Positions 1 through 5,802 of a DNA stretch of 21,032 nt are shown in pieces. The notes under the pieces are model-generated. The model had not been told where the DNA came from and did no database searches. It saw nothing but the letters and a program-made list of their open reading frames with translations. The first letter of the stretch is position 1. Each line of letters begins with the position of its first letter. Where the stretch lies: contig DIFQ01000080.1 in assembly GCA_002419215.1 (NCBI GenBank), positions 1 to 21,032 of the forward strand, in the 5' to 3' direction. Both the position numbers and the translations under genes were made by a program. This DNA is from Syntrophaceae bacterium UBA5744 (GTDB taxonomy: Bacteria > Desulfobacterota > Syntrophia > Syntrophales > UBA2192).

Positions 1-1
1 G

Positions 2-817
2 AAGGAGGCGGCCGGGCGGCACGGGCTGACCGTCCATCAGCCCGAAAAGGTCCGGGCACCCGAGTTCCTGGAGATCTTTCGCGGGCTTGACCCCGACATG
101 GTGGTCCTCGTCGCCTTCGGCCAGATCCTGCCGAAAGACATCATCGACGGCCCTTCCCTGGGTTGTGTCAACGTCCACCCCTCGCTGCTGCCTAAGTACA
201 GGGGCGCGGCACCCATGAACTGGGCGCTCATCCGGGGCGAGCAAAAAACGGGCATCTCCATCATGCGGATGGACGAAGGCGTCGACTCGGGCGACATCCT
301 CCTGCAGGAAGAAACGGCCATCGAGCCGGGTGAAACCTACGATCACCTCCATGACCGCCTCGCCGTCCGGGGGGCGCAGTGCCTTCTGAGGACGCTGGAG
401 GGTCTGGTGGATGGAAACATCCACAGAACGCGCCAGGACCATTCACTGGCCACGCTCGCACCGCGCATCAAGAAAGAGGATGGCATGATCCACTGGGAGG
501 CCCCCGCACGGCACATCGCCCAATTCGTGGCAGGCCTTTCTTCCGTACCCGGGGCGTTCACCTTCCTTGACGGGAAGGTCCTCAAGGTCTATTCGGCCGA
601 GGCCGAGGAAGCTCCCGCGTGCTGCGAAACGCCCGGGACGATCGTCGGGCCGGCACCGAAGGGACTCAAGATCGCCGCCGGCGGCGGCTATGTGTACCTC
701 AAGGACGTCCAGCTCGAGAGCAAGAAGCGCCTGCCCATCACCGACTTTCTCCGGGGCTTCCGGTTCAAGCCGGGCAGCAAGCTGGGCATGGAAGAAGGTA
801 AGAAGGTCGGAAGGTGA
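2..817 (+). CDS. fmt: methionyl-tRNA formyltransferase, 5' end outside window
   Basis: Fmt transfers a formyl group from 10-formyl-tetrahydrofolate to initiator Met-tRNA in the cytoplasm. The reading frame is open from base 2, so the start codon and roughly the first 45-50 residues lie outside the window. The catalytic core is visible: VNVHPSLLPKYRGAAP near bases 167-214 holds the Asn and His of the formyltransferase active site, and MDEGVDSGDIL near 269-301 holds the catalytic Asp. The C-terminal tRNA-binding domain follows (about 600-790). The last residues, EGKKVGR, and the TGA stop at 815-817 are encoded by the period-8 repeat array that starts at 794, so the tail is repeat-derived and not conserved Fmt sequence. 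rsmB follows on the same strand, the usual fmt-rsmB neighbourhood. Identity is sure; the 5' limit is set only by the window edge. Confidence 0.96.
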   Translation, partial: KEAAGRHGLTVHQPEKVRAPEFLEIFRGLDPDMVVLVAFGQILPKDIIDGPSLGCVNVHPSLLPKYRGAAPMNWALIRGEQKTGISIMRMDEGVDSGDILLQEETAIEPGETYDHLHDRLAVRGAQCLLRTLEGLVDGNIHRTRQDHSLATLAPRIKKEDGMIHWEAPARHIAQFVAGLSSVPGAFTFLDGKVLKVYSAEAEEAPACCETPGTIVGPAPKGLKIAAGGGYVYLKDVQLESKKRLPITDFLRGFRFKPGSKLGMEEGKKVGR

Positions 818-894
818 GAAGGTCGGAACGACGGAGAAGTTGAATTTTGCCGCAGGCTTCTCCAACCTTCTCACCCTCTTACCCTCTCACCTTC
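794..894. repeat. inverted pair of period-8 GAAGGTNR arrays
   Basis: The left array begins at 794 with four consecutive 8-base units GAAGGTAA, GAAGGTCG, GAAGGTGA, GAAGGTCG (794-825), then degrades. The right array at 863-894 has four units of the reverse-complement type: CAACCTTC, TCACCCTC, TTACCCTC, TCACCTTC. Read on one strand, GAAGGT or GAGGGT is constant and the last two bases vary. The two arms can fold on each other with about 37 bases between them. The third left unit carries the fmt stop codon. A second copy of this family is at 16445-16501. Confidence 0.85.
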
Positions 895-928
895 TGCTTC
901 CCGGCAAAATACCCCACCGGCTCATATC

Positions 929-942
929 AGGAGAACCCCTTG
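929..942 (+). promoter_or_regulatory. ribosome binding site and TTG start of rsmB
   Basis: AGGAG at 929-933 sits six bases before TTG at 940-942, which begins the sequence LRLPPSLKDNPRALAVDIL, the natural start of the NusB-like domain. The only upstream in-frame ATG (847) has no comparable site and would translate the pyrimidine-rich repeat arm, so the TTG is preferred. Confidence 0.7.
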
Positions 943-2301
943 AGGCTGCCTCCATCCCTGAAAGACAACCCCCGGGCCCTGGCCGTCGACATCCTGAACC
1001 GTGTCGACGGGGAGCAGGCCTTCGCCGAGCCGCTGCTGGACGCCGTCCTCTCGTCAGGCCGCCCCGAAAGCGATGCCGACCGGGGACTGCTGACCTTCCT
1101 GGTCTACGGAACGTTGCGCATGCGGGGCTTGCTCGACTTCCTGATCGACCGATTCTACCGGGGGAAGCCCCACGCACTGCAGACAGGCATCCGGAACATC
1201 CTTCGCGTCGCCCTCTTCCAGGCACGCTTCGCGGAAAAGATCCCCGACTATGCCGCCGTCGACGAGGCCGTCAACACGACGAAGGCTCTTTTTCCGGGGC
1301 GGGAGAAACTCGTCAACGCAATCCTTCGAAACACCCTCCGGGGAATGGCCGCCGTGGAGTACCCCGGGCTCGAGGCGGACCCCGCAGGGCACATCGCCGT
1401 CACGCAGTCCCACCCCCGCTGGCTTGTCGAGCGTTGGTTGGACGGCCTGGGCTTCGAGCAGACGCATGCCCTCTGCAAAGCCGACAACGAGATCCCTCCC
1501 CTGGCCCTTCGCGTGAACCTTCTCAAGGCAACCCGGCAAGACGTGATGGAACGGCTCGCCCGCGCCGGTCACGACGTGAGGCCGACGGGTTATTCCCCGG
1601 AGGGGATTATCCTGGCCAAGCCTCCCGTCGCACTGCGGGAAATGCCCGAGTTGACGGGCGGCCTTCTTTACGTGCAGGACGAGGCCTCGCAGCTTGTCTC
1701 CAGGTTCCTCGCGCCGGGGAAAGGGGAGCGGGTGCTGGATCTCTGCGCAGGCGCCGGCGGCAAGACAACCCACCTGGCAGCCCTGATGGAAAACGAGGGG
1801 GAGGTTGTCGCTGCCGACATCCAGGCGGGCAAGCTCGAGGCCCTGGAGGCGACAGCACGACGATGGGGGATCACGGCGGTGAAGACCGCCGTCGTCGACG
1901 CCGCCAATGCCGCGGGCACGGCCGGTCTCGGATCGTTCGACCGCGTTCTCGTCGATGCGCCCTGCTCGGGCCTTGGCACCCTGAGGAGAAATCCCGAGAT
2001 CCGCTGGCATCTCACCGCTCGAAAGCTCGGGGAGTTCCCTCCCCTGCAGAAGCGCATCCTGGGAAACGCCGCGGCCTGCGTGAAGGGCGGAGGGGTTCTC
2101 CTCTACAGCACCTGCTCCGTCATGCCCGAGGAAGACGAAGGCGTTGTCGAGGCCTTTCTCGAGGGACATCGCGATTTCATCCCGGCCCGGCCGCCGGCCG
2201 GTTTCCCGGATGACGTCGTCGACGCAAAGGGGTTTCTGAGGACCTTCCCCCACCGCCACGGCACGGACGGTTTCTTCGGGGCCCTGCTGCGCCGCCGATA
2301 A
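940..2301 (+). CDS. rsmB: 16S rRNA (cytosine967-C5)-methyltransferase RsmB
   Basis: RsmB methylates C967 of 16S rRNA using S-adenosylmethionine. From the TTG at 940 the protein is 453 residues, close to the family's usual 430-450. An N-terminal NusB-like RNA-binding domain (about 10-140) precedes the Rossmann methyltransferase domain. The SAM-binding motif VLDLCAGAGGKTT starts at residue 265. The two family cysteines are visible: Cys342 in DAPCSG (motif IV) and the nucleophile Cys392 in YSTCS (motif VI). The alternative ATG at 847 would add 31 residues encoded by the repeat array between fmt and rsmB and not resembling the family, so it was rejected. The gene lies 122 bases after fmt and is probably co-transcribed with it. 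Function is confident from the intact catalytic motifs. Confidence 0.95.
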   Translation: MRLPPSLKDNPRALAVDILNRVDGEQAFAEPLLDAVLSSGRPESDADRGLLTFLVYGTLRMRGLLDFLIDRFYRGKPHALQTGIRNILRVALFQARFAEKIPDYAAVDEAVNTTKALFPGREKLVNAILRNTLRGMAAVEYPGLEADPAGHIAVTQSHPRWLVERWLDGLGFEQTHALCKADNEIPPLALRVNLLKATRQDVMERLARAGHDVRPTGYSPEGIILAKPPVALREMPELTGGLLYVQDEASQLVSRFLAPGKGERVLDLCAGAGGKTTHLAALMENEGEVVAADIQAGKLEALEATARRWGITAVKTAVVDAANAAGTAGLGSFDRVLVDAPCSGLGTLRRNPEIRWHLTARKLGEFPPLQKRILGNAAACVKGGGVLLYSTCSVMPEEDEGVVEAFLEGHRDFIPARPPAGFPDDVVDAKGFLRTFPHRHGTDGFFGALLRRR

Positions 2302-2311
2302 ATCGAAATAG

Positions 2312-2414
2312 GTTCGAGGTCCGAGTTCTTTGACGAGTTCAGAATGCAGAACGAGGACCGAGGCACAAAGAAAGACATCGATCCTGGATCCTTTATGCTC
2401 GATCCTGCACTGCC
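2312..2414. repeat. period-7 word arrays
   Basis: Two runs keep a seven-base register. Units GAGTTCA, GAATGCA, GAACGAG, GACCGAG occupy 2335-2362, preceded by GTTCGAG and GTCCGAG at 2312-2325. Units GATCCTG, GATCCTT, TATGCTC, GATCCTG, CACTGCC occupy 2380-2414. GGTCC-GA-GTTC (from 2318) can pair with GAAC-GA-GGACC (2349-2359) around a GA/GA internal loop. These are more degenerate than the other arrays in the window. Confidence 0.55.
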
Positions 2415-2416
2415 TG

Positions 2417-2446
2417 TTGACTTGGACGTGCCGGTAATGCTATTTC
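2417..2446 (+). promoter_or_regulatory. possible sigma-70 promoter for the MBL hydrolase
   Basis: TTGACT (2417-2422) is followed after 18 bases by TATTTC (2441-2446), preceded by TG one base upstream (an extended -10). The -35 is good and the -10 is weak. It would leave a leader of about 200 bases containing the GAAGNNNR repeat. Confidence 0.35.
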
Positions 2447-2519
2447 TTTCCACTCGGTTTCGTAGACATGAATTCAGAATCGAACAGTCCACTTCCTGGC
2501 AACAACGTCAGGGGGAGCT

Positions 2520-2595
2520 GAAGCGCGGAAGACAGGAGTCGGAACTTTCTTTTCCGTATAGTCCGCTCTTCCTCACTTCCCAGCTTCCGCTCTTC
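2520..2595. repeat. GAAGNNNR inverted repeat, copy 1
   Basis: The left arm has only two clear units, GAAGCGCG and GAAGACAG (2520-2535). The right arm has four complementary-strand units CGCTCTTC, CTCACTTC, CCAGCTTC, CGCTCTTC (2564-2595) in strict eight-base register. The right arm begins with the same 19 bases (GTCCGCTCTTCCTCACTTC) as copy 2 at 11761, and copy 3 at 19636 matches this with one substitution. Of the three copies this has the shortest left arm. Confidence 0.75.
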
Positions 2596-2652
2596 ACGAA
2601 CATCAGGCCCGACCGTTGCCGGGAGGACGCAAACCTATCCAGGGGACACAGC

Positions 2653-3282
2653 ATGTACTTGAAGCAACTCCAGGTAGGCCACATGGCCATCTTCGCCTAC
2701 ATCGTGGGAGACAAGGCGACGGGGGACGCCCTCGTGATCGACCCGGCGGCCGAGACGGAACGGATCGTCGCCGAGGCGCAGAAGAACAACCTCACGATCC
2801 GCTACATCGTGAACACCCACGGCCACGTGGATCACATATCGGGCAATGCCGACATGAAGGAAAAAACCGGGGCGAAAATCGTCATCCACGAAGCCGATGC
2901 CGACATGCTCACCTCCACCCCCTCGATGATCCTGAGCATGTTCCGGGCGAAGGCCTCGCCCGCGGCGGACATCCTCGTCCGGGAAGGCGACTCGATCCAG
3001 GCCGGGAGCGTCAAGCTGAAGGTCCTCCACACACCCGGCCACACGCCCGGCGGGATTTCGCTCTACACGGACGGATACGTGTTCACGGGTGACACCCTCT
3101 TCGTCGAGGCCGTCGGACGGACCGACCTGCCCGGAGGGTCCTGGAACACGATGGCGAAGGCCATCAAGGAGAAGCTTTACACGCTGCCGGACGAGACCGT
3201 CGTCCTTCCCGGCCACAATTACGGCAGGATGCCCACCTCGACCATCAGAAACGAAAAGCGGAACAATCTCTACGTCCGCTGA
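2653..3282 (+). CDS. metallo-beta-lactamase-fold hydrolase, glyoxalase II-like (YcbL type)
   Basis: This 209-residue protein is a small metallo-beta-lactamase-fold hydrolase, probably a thioesterase acting on a glutathione- or other thiol-linked ester. All seven metal ligands of the glyoxalase II pattern are present: His56, His58, Asp60, His61 (THGHVDH), His130 (HTPGH), Asp147 (GDTLF) and His188 (PGHNYG), consistent with a two-metal centre. The C-terminal helical domain that binds glutathione in classical GloB (about 255 residues) is missing, as in YcbL-type proteins, so the substrate is uncertain. The ATG at 2653 was chosen because AGGGG at 2641-2645 precedes it and the N-terminal strand MYLKQLQVG fits the fold. 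purC starts 16 bases after the stop and is probably in the same operon. Confidence 0.9.
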   Translation: MYLKQLQVGHMAIFAYIVGDKATGDALVIDPAAETERIVAEAQKNNLTIRYIVNTHGHVDHISGNADMKEKTGAKIVIHEADADMLTSTPSMILSMFRAKASPAADILVREGDSIQAGSVKLKVLHTPGHTPGGISLYTDGYVFTGDTLFVEAVGRTDLPGGSWNTMAKAIKEKLYTLPDETVVLPGHNYGRMPTSTIRNEKRNNLYVR

Positions 3283-3298
3283 ACAAGGAGCCCAGATC

Positions 3299-4189
3299 AT
3301 GACCCAGCCGGCCCTCTACCAGACCGATCTCAAAGGACTGAAGCTTGTCAACCGCGGAAAGGTCCGCGACCTCTACGACCTGGGGGAGTACCTGCTCATC
3401 GTGGCGACGGACCGGATCTCGGCCTTCGACGTCATCATGCCGAACCCCATCCCTGGGAAAGGCGAAATCCTGACGAAACTCTCCGAGTTCTGGTTCCGGC
3501 AGATGGCCGACATCATCGGCAACCACCTCGTCACGACGGATGTCGACCGGTTCCCGGCCGAATGCAGGCCCCACCGGGATATCCTGAAGGGACGGAGCAT
3601 GCTCGTGAAAAAGGCGAAACCCCTGCCCGTGGAGTGCATCGTCCGCGGCTACATCAGCGGCTCGGCCTGGAAGGACTACACGGGAGGAAAGCCCGTCTCG
3701 GGAATCCGCCTGCCCGCAGGGTTGAAGGAGTCTTCGAGGCTGCCCGAGCCCGTTTTCACCCCCTCCACGAAGGCCCCCGAGGGCGAGCACGACATGCCGA
3801 TCTCGCAGGACGAGATGGCCCGCATCGTCGGGAAGGAGCTGACGGAGCGGATCATCGAAGTAAGCCTCGCCATTTACAAGCGTGCCGATGCCATCGCCAA
3901 CCACGTGGGGATCATCATCGCCGACACCAAGATGGAATTCGGCATGATGGGCGGCGAGCTCATCCTGATCGACGAAGTGCTCACGCCGGACTCGTCGCGG
4001 TTCTGGCCCCGGGACGACTACGCCGAAGGGCGCGGGCAGAAGAGCTACGACAAGCAGTTCCTCCGCGATTATCTGCTGTCGCTGAAGTGGAACCAGAAGC
4101 CCCCGGCTCCGGAGCTACCTGCCGATATCATTGAGAAAACCCACCAGAAATACGAGGAAGCCCTCCAGAGGTTCACCCGAAACACCTGA
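3299..4189 (+). CDS. purC: phosphoribosylaminoimidazole-succinocarboxamide synthase
   Basis: PurC joins CAIR and aspartate with ATP to make SAICAR in de novo purine synthesis. The 296-residue length matches the longer, ADE1-like form rather than the roughly 240-residue form. Visible signatures include GKVRDLYDLG (residues 20-29), ATDRISAFDVIM (about 36-47), the conserved VECIVRGYISGSAWKDY segment, EGEHDMPIS and the terminal LIDEVLTPDSSRFW block. AAGGAG at 3285-3290 lies eight bases before ATG 3299. An upstream extension in the same frame would overlap the hydrolase gene and was rejected. The gene stands alone with no other pur genes in the window. There is no clear terminator directly after the stop, and a promoter for dnaJ follows within 30 bases. 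Confidence 0.97.
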   Translation: MTQPALYQTDLKGLKLVNRGKVRDLYDLGEYLLIVATDRISAFDVIMPNPIPGKGEILTKLSEFWFRQMADIIGNHLVTTDVDRFPAECRPHRDILKGRSMLVKKAKPLPVECIVRGYISGSAWKDYTGGKPVSGIRLPAGLKESSRLPEPVFTPSTKAPEGEHDMPISQDEMARIVGKELTERIIEVSLAIYKRADAIANHVGIIIADTKMEFGMMGGELILIDEVLTPDSSRFWPRDDYAEGRGQKSYDKQFLRDYLLSLKWNQKPPAPELPADIIEKTHQKYEEALQRFTRNT

Positions 4190-4214
4190 TCCTCAAAAAA
4201 ATGCGAGCCCTGCC

Positions 4215-4243
4215 TTGACAGGCCGCAAGGGGATCATTAAGTT
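4215..4243 (+). promoter_or_regulatory. candidate sigma-70 promoter upstream of dnaJ
   Basis: A perfect TTGACA (4215-4220) is followed after 17 bases by TAAGTT (4238-4243), which keeps the T, A and final T most conserved in -10 elements. Transcription would begin near 4250, giving a GC-rich leader of about 165 bases before dnaJ. No clear sigma-32 heat-shock promoter was seen. Confidence 0.45.
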
Positions 4244-4289
4244 ATCGGCACTCCGGGGGAGAGGTGCGCCCGCAAAGCGCCCCGCGATT

Positions 4290-4376
4290 ATCCCGAGCAA
4301 CCCGGGAGATCAGACCGCGAGCGAAACGCGAGCTTCGTTGCCCCGGAAAGGGGCTATGCAGGCTGCGGGGTTGCGC
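4290..4376 (+). other. GC-rich structured leader of dnaJ, unidentified
   Basis: Within the region between the candidate promoter and dnaJ, GCAACCC (4297-4303) can pair with GGGTTGC (4368-4374) to close a domain. Inside it GCCCC-GGAAA-GGGGC (4340-4354) forms a perfect small hairpin, and CGCG-AGCGAAA-CGCG precedes it. An alternative fold pairs TCCCG (4291-4295) with CGGGA (4303-4307). I do not recognise it as a known riboswitch, 6S, SRP or RNase P RNA. It may be a cis-acting leader or merely GC-rich sequence. Confidence 0.25.
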
Positions 4377-4416
4377 TGCTATCGTATTCGACAGGAAAGG
4401 AAGTCGCAGGGCTTAC

Positions 4417-5484
4417 ATGGAAAGGCGGGATTACTACGAGATCCTCGGCGTCGAACACAGCGCGCCAGACGAGGAAGTCAAGAAGAGCTACCGAAAGCTC
4501 GCCATGCAGTTCCACCCGGACCGCAACCCGGGGGACAAGCAGGCCGAGGAGAAGTTCAAGGAGGCGGCCGAAGCCTACGAGGTGCTTCGCGACCCCGAGA
4601 AGAGAAAGATCTACGACCGCTACGGCCACGAGGGGATCAACGGCACCGGCTTCCGCGGCTTCTCGGGCTTCGACGACATCTTCACCAACTTCAGCGACAT
4701 CTTCGAAGACGTCTTCGGGTTCACGGGGGCCCGGACGCGCACGCGCTCCGCGGTCCGCCAGGGCGCCGATTTGCGCTACGATCTCAAAATCTCCTTCATG
4801 AACGCCGTGAAAGGGACCTCCACCCAGATCGAACTGGAAAAGTTCGAACGATGCAAGGAATGCGCAGGGACAGGGGCCGCCTCGGGGACCCAGCCGGAAG
4901 CGTGCTCCCGCTGCGGCGGGCGCGGCAGCGTCACCCAGTCGAGCGGCTTCTTCACCATCAGCACCACCTGCCCGCAGTGCCGGGGCGCCGGACGCGTCAT
5001 CAAGAACCCCTGCAAGGCCTGCTACGGAACCGGGAAAGCCAAAACGAGAAAGGCCGTAAGCCTCAAGATCCCCGCCGGCGTCGAGACGGGTTCGCGCCTG
5101 CGGTTGCGCGGCGAGGGAGAGGAAGGCGATTTCGGAGGCCCCAGCGGGGACCTCTATGTCTTCATCCACGTGGAGCCCCACGAATTTTTCGAGCGGGACG
5201 GCTATGACGTCCTGTGCCAGATCCCCATTTCCGTCACCCAGGCCGCCCTGGGGGCCACGATCGAAGTGCCGACCATCGACAACAAGGAAAGCGTCAAAAT
5301 CCCCAAGGGGACGCAGAGCGGCAAGATCTTTCGCCTGAAGGGAAAGGGCGTGGCCCACCTCAAGGGCATCGGCCGCGGGGACCATGTCGTCCAGGTTCTT
5401 GTCAAGATTCCCACCAATCTCACCAAGAAGCAGGAGGAGCTCTTGAGAGAGTTCGCCCGGCTCACCGGTGAGTCCGCCTCCTGA
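4417..5484 (+). CDS. dnaJ: molecular chaperone DnaJ (class A J-protein)
   Basis: DnaJ is the Hsp40 cochaperone that delivers unfolded proteins to DnaK and stimulates its ATPase. The 355 residues show the full class A order: a J domain at 1-70 with the HPD motif at 33-35, a short G/F-rich linker (about 71-108), the zinc-binding domain with four CxxCxGxG repeats (Cys146/149, 163/166, 185/188, 199/202), then the two C-terminal substrate-binding beta domains. The ATG at 4417 directly begins MERRDYYEILGV, the normal J-domain start, with CAGGG at 4407-4411. It is slightly shorter than the usual 370-380, mainly in the G/F region. No dnaK or grpE is adjacent, so this may be the main dnaJ or a second paralogue. 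It is likely transcribed from the promoter at about 4215. Confidence 0.93.
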   Translation: MERRDYYEILGVEHSAPDEEVKKSYRKLAMQFHPDRNPGDKQAEEKFKEAAEAYEVLRDPEKRKIYDRYGHEGINGTGFRGFSGFDDIFTNFSDIFEDVFGFTGARTRTRSAVRQGADLRYDLKISFMNAVKGTSTQIELEKFERCKECAGTGAASGTQPEACSRCGGRGSVTQSSGFFTISTTCPQCRGAGRVIKNPCKACYGTGKAKTRKAVSLKIPAGVETGSRLRLRGEGEEGDFGGPSGDLYVFIHVEPHEFFERDGYDVLCQIPISVTQAALGATIEVPTIDNKESVKIPKGTQSGKIFRLKGKGVAHLKGIGRGDHVVQVLVKIPTNLTKKQEELLREFARLTGESAS

Positions 5485-5535
5485 GTTGACGCCGCATTGC
5501 CTCCTAAGAAACAGCTCGACCCATGGTCGAAAGAT

Positions 5536-5589
5536 GTAGGGGCCGTTCCCCGAACGGCCCGACAAGCCCGATCGGGGATCGGGCCCTAC
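5536..5589. repeat. GTAGGGGC-type cloverleaf palindrome
   Basis: GTAGG (5536-5540) pairs with CCTAC (5585-5589) and encloses two perfect hairpins. The first is GGCCGTTC (5541-5548), loop CCC, GAACGGCC (5552-5559). The second is GCCCGATC (5566-5573), loop GGG, GATCGGGC (5577-5584). From memory, short palindromes beginning GTAGGGGC and ending in CCTAC recur in many environmental bacterial genomes, so this is probably a mobile or REP-like element. No transposase is nearby. Confidence 0.75.
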
Positions 5590-5617
5590 GAGATTAAAGG
5601 TGTTTCTTCCATCGATA

Positions 5618-5682
5618 ACCCCGTCCACAGACGGGGTCTGTTGCTCGCAAGCCCCTGCCGGAGCAGGGGGGATGCTATCCCC
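5618..5682. repeat. cluster of three perfect hairpins
   Basis: ACCCCGTC (5618-5625) pairs with GACGGGGT (5630-5637) around CACA. CCCCTGC (5652-5658) pairs with GCAGGGG (5663-5669) around CGGA. GGGGAT (5668-5673) pairs with ATCCCC (5777-equivalent position 5677-5682) around GCT and overlaps the second hairpin by two bases, so these two are mutually exclusive in full length. All arms are perfect. It may be a second, differently built palindromic element next to the cloverleaf. Confidence 0.65.
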
Positions 5683-5732
5683 GGAAGACCTTGTGACGAA
5701 AGGGTCCGCGGGCACGTGCGCGCAAGAAAGGA

Positions 5733-5761
5733 TGGACAATTCAGCCCGCATTGATTATATT
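5733..5761 (+). promoter_or_regulatory. sigma-70 promoter of the LonB-like protease gene
   Basis: TGGACA (5733-5738) and TATATT (5756-5761) each match five of six consensus bases and are separated by 17 bases. The expected start of transcription is near 5768, leaving a leader of about 35 bases ahead of the ATG at 5803. Confidence 0.65.
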
Positions 5762-5802
5762 TCCAACGAGCCCAAACGCACTGCAAAAAGAAGGGGGCGA
5801 TC

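Larger units (their letters stand above)
2302..2652. other. 351-base gap between rsmB and the MBL hydrolase
   Basis: No convincing gene is present. A frame open from 2344 into the hydrolase exists, but its upstream part is low-complexity repeat and the hydrolase has its own good start at 2653. The gap holds a stretch of period-7 words (2312-2414), a weak promoter candidate (2417-2446) and one GAAGNNNR inverted repeat (2520-2595). Confidence 0.8.
5485..5802. other. 318-base gap between dnaJ and the LonB-like protease
   Basis: No gene is supported here. The gap contains a cloverleaf palindrome (5536-5589), a run of three more perfect hairpins (5618-5682) and a good sigma-70 promoter (5733-5761). 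There is no U-rich tract after any of the hairpins, so they are not ordinary intrinsic terminators. Confidence 0.8.

Noticed and set aside
567..2213. 548-residue + strand frame overlapping fmt and rsmB
   Set aside because: Arg/Pro/Ser/Gly-rich out-of-frame translation of rsmB; rsmB has intact catalytic motifs in its own frame.
4290..4376. 6S, SRP (4.5S) or other known structural RNA upstream of dnaJ
   Set aside because: None of the conserved loops or sequence blocks of these RNAs could be found; retained only as an unidentified structured leader.
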